Assembly: GCF_009498035.1 (NCBI RefSeq)
Contig: NZ_CP034550.1
Span: 7,750,001-7,814,000 of the forward strand
Reading direction: 5' to 3'
DNA length: 64,000 nt
Source: Saccharothrix syringae
GTDB lineage: Bacteria > Actinomycetota > Actinomycetes > Mycobacteriales > Pseudonocardiaceae
This document shows, one piece after another, positions 36,422-44,258 of the stretch (within the stretch, counting starts at the first letter, position 1; each line of letters starts with the position of its first letter). The notes under the pieces were generated by a model. It searched no databases, was not told the origin of the DNA, and saw nothing but the letters and a program-made list of their open reading frames with translations. Position numbers and translations under genes: made by a program.

Positions 36422-37344
36422 CGGTCGCTCCCCACGGTCAGCACGGCCCGGCCCCGGACCCGGCGCTCGCGCAGGTCCACGAGCGCGTCGGCGGTGCTCC
36501 CCCACCCCGCGACGCGGCCGACCTCGGGGTGCAGCCGGCCGCCGGCGACGAGGCGGACGAGCGTGGCCAGGTCGTCGGCGTAGGGCGCGCCCTCGTAGTG
36601 GAAGTGCCGGATGGTCGCGTTGTCCGGCCCGGCGAAGAAGTCGAAGAAGTCGAGCGCGACCGGGGTGCGGGATGCCTGGCCGAACCAGATCAGCGTGCCG
36701 CCGGCGGCGAGCCGGGCCAGCGCGACGGGCAGCACCGCGCCACCGACCGACTCCAGCACCAGGTCGAACGGACCGCGCGCGTCGGCCACGTCGTGCACCA
36801 CCTCCGCCGCGCCCAGCTCCAGCAGGCGTGCCCCGCGCCGCGGGGTGGCCGTGACGGCGGTGATCTCGGCGCCCGCGGCCAGCTCGACGAGGTAGTGGCC
36901 CACCCCGCCCGACGCGCCGGTGACCAGCAGCCGCCTGCCCGCCACCGCGCCCGCCGCGCGCAGCAGGCGCAGCGCGGTGAGGCCCGCCAGCGGCAGGGCG
37001 GCGGCCCGGACCGCGTCCACGGCGCCGGGCAGCACGGCGAGGGAGCGGGTGGGCACGGCGACGCGCTCGGCCCAGCCGCCGGCGGGCGGGTGCCCCACGA
37101 CGCGGGTGCCGACCGCGGGCCCCGAACCGTCGGCCGCCGCCCGGACCACCACACCGGCGACGTCCTTGCCCGGCCGCCACCCCGGCACCGGGCGTTCGAG
37201 CAGGAAGGTCTCGCCGCGGTTCACCGCGAACGCCTCCACCTCCACCAGCGCCTCGTCGGGCGCGGGCACCGGTTCGGGCTCGTCGGCGAAGGCGACCGGC
37301 TGCCGCGGGTCGCCCGTCGGGATCAGTGTTCTCACGGCGCCCAT
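36418..37344 (-). CDS. Zinc-independent quinone-oxidoreductase-like MDR dehydrogenase
   Basis: ATG 37344 (MGAVRTLIPTGDPRQPVAFA) or GTG 37335 starts a medium-chain reductase. Motifs: VEAFAVNRGETFLL, PGWRPGKDVAGVVV, and the NADPH site LLVTGASGGVGHYLVELA. Catalytic zinc ligands are missing, as in quinone oxidoreductases and enoyl reductases. It is divergent from the LysR regulator at 37424, which probably controls it together with the coupled hydrolase. Confidence 0.9.
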   Translation of the reverse strand: MGAVRTLIPTGDPRQPVAFADEPEPVPAPDEALVEVEAFAVNRGETFLLERPVPGWRPGKDVAGVVVRAAADGSGPAVGTRVVGHPPAGGWAERVAVPTRSLAVLPGAVDAVRAAALPLAGLTALRLLRAAGAVAGRRLLVTGASGGVGHYLVELAAGAEITAVTATPRRGARLLELGAAEVVHDVADARGPFDLVLESVGGAVLPVALARLAAGGTLIWFGQASRTPVALDFFDFFAGPDNATIRHFHYEGAPYADDLATLVRLVAGGRLHPEVGRVAGWGSTADALVDLRERRVRGRAVLTVGSDR

Positions 37345-37423
37345 GCCACCCCGGACGGCGTGCCCACCGCCAACAGCCACCGGACGTCGTCGACAACCAG
37401 CGGTTGTCACCTATGGTCGGCGC

Positions 37424-38362
37424 GTGGACCTCGACCTCGCGCACGTCCGCGCGTTCGTGCTCGTCGCGGGCGAGCTGCACTTCGGCCGCGCCGCCCGGCG
37501 GCTGGCGATCTCGCAGCAGGCGCTGTCCAAGCGGATCGCGGCGCTGGAGTCGAGGCTCGGCACCCGGCTGCTCGACCGCGGCGGCCGGGGCGTCCGGCTC
37601 ACCCCGGCGGGCGAGCGCTTCCTGACCCCGGCCCGGCAGGCGCTCACCGCCGGGGACGCCGCGGTCGTGGCCGTGCGCGGCGAGGCGCGCCCGCTGCGCG
37701 TCGACGTCTGGGGGCACCTCTACGCGCCGATGCGCACCCTCGCCGCCCTGACCGGGGCACCGCCCCTGGAACCCGGGCACGGCCGCGACCTGCCGTCGGT
37801 CGCGGCGGCCCTGGCGGACCACCAGGTCGACGCCGGCTTCGGCCGCGTGCACCCGCCGCTGCCCGGCGACCTGACCAGCCGCCTGGTCCGGGTCGAACCG
37901 GTCGACGCGCTCGTCGGCGCCGACCACCCCCTGGCCCGGCGCGACCGGGTGCGACCGGACGAGCTGCGCGACAGCGCGCTGTGGACGCCCGCCCCGCTGG
38001 ACCGGCTGCACTTCCTGAGCCGGTTCGCCGACCGGTTCGGCACCACCCGGCTCACCGGGGGCACGAACCTGGGCCTCGACCACGTCGCCGCGCACGTCGC
38101 GGCCGACCCCGGCTGCTTCGCGCTGCTGCCCGCCGACGGACCGGTGCCCGACCACCCGGGCGTCCGCTCGATCCCGCTGGTCGACCCGACCCCGCTGTAC
38201 GCGTGGTCGCTGCTGTGGCGGCGCGACAGCCCGCACCCGTTCCTCCCGGCGCTGCTGGACGCCTTCGCGGAGGCGGCGCGGCAACGGCGGTGGCTGGAGC
38301 ACGACCCGGGGCGGGACTGGTTGCCGGACGGGGATTGGGTGGTGGAGCGCGTCGGGGGTTAG
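37424..38362 (+). CDS. LysR-family transcriptional regulator
   Basis: GTG 37424 (VDLDLAHVRAFVLVAGELHF) starts a typical LysR winged helix (GRAARRLAISQQALSKRIAA, LGTRLLDRGGRGVRLTPAGE), followed by an effector-binding domain of about 210 residues. It is divergent from the dehydrogenase/hydrolase operon with a 79-base intergenic region, the standard arrangement for LysR control. The last four bases overlap the converging histidine kinase gene. Confidence 0.93.
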   Translation: MDLDLAHVRAFVLVAGELHFGRAARRLAISQQALSKRIAALESRLGTRLLDRGGRGVRLTPAGERFLTPARQALTAGDAAVVAVRGEARPLRVDVWGHLYAPMRTLAALTGAPPLEPGHGRDLPSVAAALADHQVDAGFGRVHPPLPGDLTSRLVRVEPVDALVGADHPLARRDRVRPDELRDSALWTPAPLDRLHFLSRFADRFGTTRLTGGTNLGLDHVAAHVAADPGCFALLPADGPVPDHPGVRSIPLVDPTPLYAWSLLWRRDSPHPFLPALLDAFAEAARQRRWLEHDPGRDWLPDGDWVVERVGG

Positions 38363-39717
38363 TCCGCCAGGGGGATGCGCGCCACGAGCCGGGCGCCGGG
38401 GCCTCCCTCGGCGTGGAGGGTGCCGTGGTGGTTGGCGGCGATGCGGCGGGCGATGGGCAGGCCCAGGCCGGTGCCGCCGGTGTCGCGGGTGCGGGCGTCG
38501 TCGAGGCGGGTGAAGCGGTCGAAGATCCTTTCACGGTCTTCGGGTGGGATGCCTGGGCCGTCGTCGTGGACTTCCAGGACCGCTTGGCTGCTGCTGGTCA
38601 GGCGGACGGTGATGGCCGTGGTGGCGTGGCGTTCGGCGTTGTCGAGCAGGTTGCCCAGCAGACGGTCCAGCAGGGCGTGGCTGCCGCGCACGGGCACCGG
38701 GTGGTCGGGCAGCTCGGTGGTGAGGGTGTGGTGGGTGCGGCGGCGGGTGGTGTGGTCGTCGACCAGCTCGGTGAGGTCGATGGTGTCGTCGTGACCTGTG
38801 GTGTGGTCGAGGCGGGCGAGCAGGAGCAGGTCGGTGGCCAGGTGCTGGAGGCGGTGGGTGTCGGCCAGGGCCGCGTCGACCACGGCGGGCCAGTCGGCCT
38901 GGCCGGGGTGCGCGGTGGCGATCTCCAGCTCCGCGCGCAACGCGGCGATGGGGCTGCGCAACTCGTGGGAGGCGTCGGCGACGAAGCGGCGGTTGTCCTC
39001 CACCGCGACCTCCAACCGGTCCAGCGTCGCGTTGACCGTCCTGGCGAGTTCCGCGATCTCGTTGCGCGCGCGGGGCACCGGCACCCGCCGCGACAGGTCG
39101 CGCTCGGTGATGTCGGCCACCTCCCGCCGGATCGCCTCCACCGGCCGCAGCACCAGCCCGGTGGCGAACCACACCACTGCGGCGATCAGGCAGGCCATCA
39201 GCGCGCCCAGGCCGGCCAACGCCAGCACCGTGCTGTTCAGTCGTTCCTGCATCGCCCCGATCCGTTCGCGCGGAACGCGGAAACCCAGTTCCTCGGCGGT
39301 TCCGTCCGCGCCGTACAGGTGCTGGAGGCGGTAGGACGTCTCGGCCGGGTCTGACAGCGGCCACAGCGACAGGTCGGGGACCACGTCCACGGAGCGGTGC
39401 GAGGCATCCGCCCGCATGATCATCCGTTCCAGGGGCCAGTTGTCCGGGTAGTGCTGCCTGAGGTAGGTGAACTCCGCCACCACGTCGAGGCCGGCCTGGC
39501 ACGAGTTGTTCTGCTGGAGCGGCATTCCCTGCTCGGAGGGCCAGATCACCACGCTCGCGCAGGTGGTCGTGGCCGCCAGGTCACCCGTCTCGTAGCGCAG
39601 CATCCGTTCGCGCACCAGGAAAGCCGAGGCCACGACCGCGACGCCCAGGAGGACTGTTGCCGCGGCGGTGACGGTGCAGGTCACCTTCACGCGGAGGGAC
39701 GCCGCTTCGGACCGCAT
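38359..39717 (-). CDS. Membrane sensor histidine kinase, no adjacent response regulator
   Basis: ATG 39717 (MRSEAASLRVKVTCTVTAAA) is preferred to ATG 39768. There are two membrane helices (LLGVAVVASAFLV and LALAGLGALMACLIAAVVWF) flanking an extracytoplasmic region of about 115 residues with two Cys. HAMP follows (LVLRPVEAIRREVADITERD). Kinase motifs: DASHELRSPIAALRAELE (phospho-His), LLGNLLDNAERH, DDGPGIPPEDRERIFDRF and GTGLGLPIARRIAANHHG. In most operons of this type an OmpR-like regulator precedes; here the upstream gene is MocR, so the kinase is an orphan or its regulator lies elsewhere. Confidence 0.92.
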   Translation of the reverse strand: MRSEAASLRVKVTCTVTAAATVLLGVAVVASAFLVRERMLRYETGDLAATTTCASVVIWPSEQGMPLQQNNSCQAGLDVVAEFTYLRQHYPDNWPLERMIMRADASHRSVDVVPDLSLWPLSDPAETSYRLQHLYGADGTAEELGFRVPRERIGAMQERLNSTVLALAGLGALMACLIAAVVWFATGLVLRPVEAIRREVADITERDLSRRVPVPRARNEIAELARTVNATLDRLEVAVEDNRRFVADASHELRSPIAALRAELEIATAHPGQADWPAVVDAALADTHRLQHLATDLLLLARLDHTTGHDDTIDLTELVDDHTTRRRTHHTLTTELPDHPVPVRGSHALLDRLLGNLLDNAERHATTAITVRLTSSSQAVLEVHDDGPGIPPEDRERIFDRFTRLDDARTRDTGGTGLGLPIARRIAANHHGTLHAEGGPGARLVARIPLAD

Positions 39718-39797
39718 CTCGACCACCTTCGGCCACTTCGCCGGAACTTCGGGCCGACAGCGTGCCACAGCGGCGCGGTTCGCCCCTGAAAAACCGG

Positions 39798-39817
39798 TTC
39801 AGCCGACTTCAGCCGGT
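39798..39817. promoter_or_regulatory. 10-bp direct repeat upstream of the kinase gene
   Basis: TTCAGCCGAC and TTCAGCCGGT are adjacent direct repeats with exact 10-base spacing, the arrangement used by OmpR-family response regulators. It lies 81 bases before the kinase start. Confidence 0.4.
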
Positions 39818-39863
39818 CCTCCGGCGGGGTGCTGCCGACAACGCACGCATCGGGGTCGGGTCG

Positions 39864-41480
39864 TCACCGCAGTTCGCGCACCACCTCGCCCAGCACGGCC
39901 ACGCCCTCGCCGATGTCGCCCGCCGTGTTGGCCGCGTAGCCCAGGACCAGGCCCGGGGCGCCGGGGCGGTGGCGGTGCCAGGACAGGGGCTGCGCCTTCA
40001 CGCCCCGCGCCAGCGCCTCGGCGGCCACCGCCACGTCCGGCACGTCGGCGTCGAAGGTGACCATCAGGTGCAGGCCGGCCGCGGCGCCGTGGACGTGGGC
40101 GCCCGGCAGGTGGCGGCGCAGCGCGGCGATCATGGCGTCGCGGCGGTCGCGGTGGCGGCGGCGCAGCAGGCGGAGCTGGCGTTCCAGTTCGCCGTTCTCC
40201 ATGAGCCTGGCCAGCACCAGTTGCGGCAGCACCGCGTTGCCCAGGTCGGTGTCGCGCTTGGCCGCCACGACGGCCTCGCGGTAGCGGTGCGGCACGAGGA
40301 GCCAGCCGGTGCGCAGGGCGGGCGCCAGCAGCTTGGAGACGCTGCCCGAGTAGCAGACCCGCTCGGCGCGCAGCGAGCGCAGCGCGGGCACGGGAGGGCG
40401 GTCGTAGCGGTGCTCGGCGTCGTAGTCGTCCTCGATGACCAGGCCGCCCTCGTCGGCCCACCGCACCAGCTCGCGCCGCCGGCCACCGCCCAGGACGACG
40501 CCGGTCGGGAACTGGTGCGCCGGGGTCAGCAGGACCGCCGACGCGCCGCCGGCCCGCAGCGCGTCGACCCGGATGCCGTCGGCGTCCACGGGTACCGGGT
40601 CGACCTCGACGTCCCAACTGGCCAGTTGCGTGCGGGCGCCCAGGGAACCGGGGTCCTCCACGGCGATCCGGTCGACGCCGTCGGCGCGCAGCACGCGGGC
40701 GAGCAGGGCCAGGGCCTGCGCCACGCCGGCGACGATCACGACCTCGTCCGGGTCGACCAGGACGCCCCGGTTGCGGGCCAGCCAGGTGGCCACGGCCAGG
40801 CGGAACGCGGGTGCGCCGCGCGGGTCGCCGTAGCCGAAGTCGGCCGAGGACAGGGTGCCCAGGACGGCGCGCTCGGCGCGCAGCCACGCGGTGCGCGGGA
40901 ACGCCGCCAGGTCCGGCACGCCCGGGGACAGGTCGATCCGCGCGGGCAGCGAGCGCAGCGACTCCAGCAGCCCGCAGCCCGGCGGGAGGGCGAACACCTC
41001 GGCGGTGCGCGCGGCGGGTGGGGCGGATCGGGTGGACGGCGACGCGGCGGAAAGAGCGCTTGGGGCGGTGGGCGCACCGGTGGCGGGTGCGGCGGTCGGG
41101 TCCGTGCGCGGGATGGCGCGCGTTGCCGGTGGGCGCGGGGTGGCACTTCCGGTCGGCTGTGCCACGGCCACGGCCACGGCGGCGATCGGGGCGGCGACGA
41201 CCACCGTCCCGGCCCGGCCGCGCCCGGCGACCTGCCCGTCCTCGGTGAGCCGCTGGTACGCCTCGGTCACCACGCCCCGGGACACGCGCAGCTCGGCGGC
41301 CAGCACGCGGGTCGCCGGGAGCCTGCTGCCCACCGGCAGCCTGCCGTCGGCGATGGCCTGCCGCAGCTGCCGGGTCAGCCACTCCGCCAAACCGCCGACC
41401 GGGACGTCGGCGAGGTTGAGCTGGAGGAAGTCGGCCCCCGTTGTGGACCTGTCGACCGGACCCTTTTTGGACCTGCTCAC
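39864..41480 (-). CDS. MocR-type regulator (GntR winged helix fused to aminotransferase fold)
   Basis: GTG 41480 starts the frame; no clear ribosome binding site is visible. Residues about 22-92 are a GntR helix-turn-helix (LRQAIADGRLPVGSRLPATR, LRVSRGVVTEAYQRLTEDGQ). A long Ala/Pro/Thr linker leads to a type I aminotransferase domain: LSPGVPDLAAFPRTAWLRA, YGDPRGAPAFRLAVATWLAR, EDDYDAEHRY and PLP-lysine region CYSGSVSKLLAPALRTGW. MocR proteins use PLP to sense amino acids, GABA or vitamin B6. It is divergent from EamA, with direct repeats in between. Confidence 0.92.
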   Translation of the reverse strand: MSRSKKGPVDRSTTGADFLQLNLADVPVGGLAEWLTRQLRQAIADGRLPVGSRLPATRVLAAELRVSRGVVTEAYQRLTEDGQVAGRGRAGTVVVAAPIAAVAVAVAQPTGSATPRPPATRAIPRTDPTAAPATGAPTAPSALSAASPSTRSAPPAARTAEVFALPPGCGLLESLRSLPARIDLSPGVPDLAAFPRTAWLRAERAVLGTLSSADFGYGDPRGAPAFRLAVATWLARNRGVLVDPDEVVIVAGVAQALALLARVLRADGVDRIAVEDPGSLGARTQLASWDVEVDPVPVDADGIRVDALRAGGASAVLLTPAHQFPTGVVLGGGRRRELVRWADEGGLVIEDDYDAEHRYDRPPVPALRSLRAERVCYSGSVSKLLAPALRTGWLLVPHRYREAVVAAKRDTDLGNAVLPQLVLARLMENGELERQLRLLRRRHRDRRDAMIAALRRHLPGAHVHGAAAGLHLMVTFDADVPDVAVAAEALARGVKAQPLSWHRHRPGAPGLVLGYAANTAGDIGEGVAVLGEVVRELR

Positions 41481-41486
41481 CGGACC
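41444..41486. promoter_or_regulatory. Direct repeats at the MocR/EamA divergent promoter
   Basis: TGGACCTGTCGACCGGACC (41444-41462) and TGGACCTGCTCACCGGACC (41468-41486) match at 17 of 19 positions with 24-base spacing. Direct repeats are the usual target of MocR proteins such as PdxR and GabR. They overlap the MocR start codon and end 22 bases before the EamA start. Confidence 0.65.
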
Positions 41487-41508
41487 ATTGTGCCGACAGG
41501 GTGAACCC

Positions 41509-42432
41509 ATGCACACGAGCACCGCACCCAGAGCCACCCCGGGCATCACGCCCGCCGCCGCACCGGCACGCCCGCCGGTGCGCAGCCTCGTCGCGGGCGT
41601 GACCGCGATGGCCCTCGTCGGGGGCAGCGTCGGGGTGTCGCACACCCTGGTCGCCGCCCCGCTGTTCACCGCGCAGGCGGTCCGGTACGTCGTCGCCGCG
41701 CTGGTCCTGGTCGCGCTGGCCGGGCTGCTGCGGGTGCCCGTGGTGCGGCCGAGGGGCCGCGAGTGGCTGTGGCTGGTGGGCATCGCGGCGATCGGGCTGG
41801 TGCTGTTCAACGTGGCCGTGGTGCGCGGGGTGGCGCACGCCGAACCCGCGGTCGTCGCGGTGGCGGTGGCGTGCGTGCCGGTCCTGATCGGGGTCGTCGG
41901 GCCGCTGCTGGAGCGGCGGTCCCCGCAGCGGCAGGTGCTGCTGGCGGCGGTGGTGGTCACCGCGGGCGGCGTCCTGGTGGAGGGCGCGGGTCACGCGGAC
42001 GCGGCGGGCGTGGCGTGGGCGGCCGTGGCCGTGCTGTGCGAGGCGGGGTTCACGCTGCTGGCCGTCCCGGTGCTGGCGCGGCACGGCGCGTGGGGCGTCT
42101 CGCTGCACTCGGTGTGGCTGGGCGCGGTGCTGCTGGTCGGGCTCGGCCTGGTGACCGAGGGGCCCGGCGCGGTGCTCGGGCTGACCGCCGGGGACTGGGT
42201 GGCGATCGCCTACCTGGCGGTGCTGGTGACCGCGGTGGCGTTCGTGCTGTGGTACTCCACCGTCGCCGCGGTCGGCTCCGGGCGGGTCGGGCTGCTCACC
42301 GGCGTGGCGCCGGTGGCGGCGGCGCTGACGGGCGTCGCGCTGGGCACGCGCGTGCCGGGGCCGCTGGTGTGGCTGGGGATGGCCGTGGTCGTGGCGGGGC
42401 TCGCGGTCGGGTTGTGGCGGGCGGGGTCGTGA
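41509..42432 (+). CDS. EamA/DMT-family transporter
   Basis: ATG 41509 begins a 307-residue protein with ten predicted membrane helices in two EamA repeats (VTAMALVGGSVGVSHTLVAA, VRYVVAALVLVALAGLL, YLAVLVTAVAFVLWYSTVAA, GVAPVAAALTGVALG). Members export amino acids or other small metabolites. It is divergent from MocR and coupled (GTGA) to a B3/4-domain gene, so the three form a likely amino-acid homeostasis unit. Confidence 0.93.
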   Translation: MHTSTAPRATPGITPAAAPARPPVRSLVAGVTAMALVGGSVGVSHTLVAAPLFTAQAVRYVVAALVLVALAGLLRVPVVRPRGREWLWLVGIAAIGLVLFNVAVVRGVAHAEPAVVAVAVACVPVLIGVVGPLLERRSPQRQVLLAAVVVTAGGVLVEGAGHADAAGVAWAAVAVLCEAGFTLLAVPVLARHGAWGVSLHSVWLGAVLLVGLGLVTEGPGAVLGLTAGDWVAIAYLAVLVTAVAFVLWYSTVAAVGSGRVGLLTGVAPVAAALTGVALGTRVPGPLVWLGMAVVVAGLAVGLWRAGS

Positions 42433-43133
42433 GGGCGTTCCGGCACCTGGACGAGGTCCGGCGGGACTTCCCCGAGCTGGCCGCCGGGGTGGTGCGCGTC
42501 GAGGGGATCACCGCGGACGTGTCCGCCGAGGCGCGGGTGGCCGCGTTCCTCGCGGTCGCGGACGCCCGGCTCGACGGCCGCGCGGAGTCGGAGCTGCCGG
42601 AGGTCCGGGCGTGGCGGCGGGTGTTCTCGCGGATGGGGTTGAAGCCCACGCAGTACCGGTGCGCGTCGGAGGCGTTGTTGCGGCGGTACCGGGTGGAGCG
42701 GGTGATGCCGCGCGTGCACCCGCTGGTCGACCTGTGCAACGCCGTGTCGATGGCCTTCGGCGTGCCGGTGGCGGCCCTGGACCTGGACCGGGTGGAGGGG
42801 TCGCTGGAGGTGCGGTACGCGCGGGGCGACGAGGTCTACCACACCTTCGCCGGCGGCACCGAGCACCCGAACCCCGGGGAGGTCGTCTTCGCCGACGCCG
42901 CCCACCGCGCCCACGCGCGCCGGTGGACCAACCGGCAGAGCGGGTACTCGGCGGTGCGCGACGGCACCGAGGCGGTGCTGATCGTCGCGGAGGCGGTGCA
43001 CGACACGGCGGTGGCGGACGTGCGGGAGCTGACCGCCGTGCTGGCCGGGGAGGTGGCCGGGTTGTGGTCGGTCGAACCGCGCTCGGCGGTGCTGGACGCG
43101 GACGGGGCGCGGTTCGACCTCGGGGGTGGGTGA
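42429..43133 (+). CDS. B3/4-domain protein (PheRS beta-type editing domain homologue)
   Basis: GTG 42429 overlaps the EamA stop. The 234-residue protein matches the free-standing B3/B4 domain: WRRVFSRMGLKPTQYRCASE, RVHPLVDLCNAVSMAFGVPV, EVYHTFAGGTEHPNPGEVVF and RWTNRQSGYSAV. In PheRS this domain hydrolyses mischarged Tyr-tRNA; stand-alone forms are thought to edit or bind aminoacyl-tRNA or amino-acid derivatives. Pairing with an exporter suggests removal of a toxic or non-proteinogenic amino acid. Confidence 0.9.
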   Translation: MRAFRHLDEVRRDFPELAAGVVRVEGITADVSAEARVAAFLAVADARLDGRAESELPEVRAWRRVFSRMGLKPTQYRCASEALLRRYRVERVMPRVHPLVDLCNAVSMAFGVPVAALDLDRVEGSLEVRYARGDEVYHTFAGGTEHPNPGEVVFADAAHRAHARRWTNRQSGYSAVRDGTEAVLIVAEAVHDTAVADVRELTAVLAGEVAGLWSVEPRSAVLDADGARFDLGGG

Positions 43134-43137
43134 GCGG

Positions 43138-43162
43138 CGGCCGGACCCGACGGGTCCGGCCG
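43138..43162. terminator. Hairpin between B3/4 gene and the converging coiled-coil gene
   Basis: CGGCCGGACCC/GGGTCCGGCCG is an 11-bp perfect stem with a 3-base loop between two converging stop codons. Confidence 0.85.
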
Positions 43163-43178
43163 TCCTCTGTGGACTGTT

Positions 43179-43970
43179 CTAGGGCGCCGAGGTCGGCAGG
43201 GCGGTGGTGGACGGGGCGTCCGTTGTGGAGGGTGGGGCGGTGGAAGGCCGGGTGGTGGTGGGCTGGGTGGTGGTGGGCTGGGTGGTGGTGGTGGTGGGCG
43301 CAGTGGTGCCGGGCGAGGTGGTGCTTGGCGGGGTGCTCGTCGGTGTGGTCGACGTCGGCGTGGGGCGGGTGGAGGGGTAGTCCTTGCACGCCGGGTTGTC
43401 CGCGAGCTGCTTCTTCACCGCCTCGATGCGCGCCTCGACCTGCTGCCGCTCGACCTTGGCCACCTCCCAGGCGGTCTTGCGGCGCTCCACCTCCTCCCGC
43501 GACACCGCGCCGCTGCCCAGCAGGGCCAGCGCGGCGTCGTAGCTCTCCTTGGCCAACCGCTCCAGTTCCTTGCGCAGGGCCAGTTCGTCCAGCAGCCGGT
43601 TCAGCTCCAGCGACAGGCCGACGCACTCCTTCTTGGGGTCGTTGCCCAGCTTGTTGCGGCAGGCGGCCTCGGCGTACTTGGCGTTGTTCAACGCGATGGC
43701 GGCCAGGTGCAGCGCCCGTTCGGCGGTGCGCAGCTCCTCCACCGAGGCGGCGTTGGACGGGACCAGCGCCTTGATGCGCTCGTACTCCCGCTTGGCCTGG
43801 TCGTGCAGCAACTGCTGCTTCTGGATCTCCAGCTTCTCCACCCGGCAGGCGTCCGCGTTGGGCGGCACCTCCGGGTAGGGCGTGGTGGGCGGGACGGGGG
43901 CGGCGAGCGCGGTGGTCGCCGCCGCGATGACGGCGACCACGGGTAACAGGACGCGGAACAGGCGTTTCAC
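43179..43970 (-). CDS. Secreted coiled-coil protein with Thr/Pro-rich tail
   Basis: GTG 43970 follows GAGGACTCCCC and begins a signal peptide (VKRLFRVLLPVVAVIAAATT, cleavage after ALA near residue 23). Residues about 40-205 are two long amphipathic helices: KLEIQKQQLLHDQAKREYER, LVPSNAASVEELRTAERALH and LLGSGAVSREEVERRKTAWE. The second and third resemble the helical hairpin of HlyD/RND adaptor proteins. Four Cys are present. The last 60 residues are TTTTQPTTTQPTT-type repeats as in wall-associated proteins. No membrane-fusion beta domains are seen, so it is not a standard adaptor. Function is unknown. Confidence 0.8.
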   Translation of the reverse strand: MKRLFRVLLPVVAVIAAATTALAAPVPPTTPYPEVPPNADACRVEKLEIQKQQLLHDQAKREYERIKALVPSNAASVEELRTAERALHLAAIALNNAKYAEAACRNKLGNDPKKECVGLSLELNRLLDELALRKELERLAKESYDAALALLGSGAVSREEVERRKTAWEVAKVERQQVEARIEAVKKQLADNPACKDYPSTRPTPTSTTPTSTPPSTTSPGTTAPTTTTTQPTTTQPTTTRPSTAPPSTTDAPSTTALPTSAP

Positions 43971-44185
43971 GGGGAGTCCTCTCGCGTGCGGGCGGCTCGG
44001 GCGACAGGACGGTAGGGCAAGTCCGGCGGTGGGGCCGGCGCCCGAACGCCGAAAGCCTTGGTCGGCCGCCTCGGCGGGTTCAGGAAACCGCAGTGCCGCA
44101 ACGGTTTCGCGAGCCGTGCTCGCAATGGCCCGGCCAACGCACCCCACCCCGCCGCCACACCTCGCCCCGCCGCCACACCCCACCC

Positions 44186-44236
44186 GGCCACCACACCCAG
44201 GCCGCCCACCACACCCAGGCCGCCCACCACACCCAG
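44186..44236. repeat. 18-bp tandem repeat in the 43971-44258 gap
   Basis: GCCGCCCACCACACCCAG occurs at 44201-44218 and 44219-44236, preceded by a partial unit. The surrounding 90 bases are low-complexity CCACACC sequence. No gene is credible in this 290-base gap, which separates the coiled-coil gene start from the end of the SARP gene. Confidence 0.75.
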
Positions 44237-44258
44237 GCAAGCCCTCCGCCGCAGCCGA

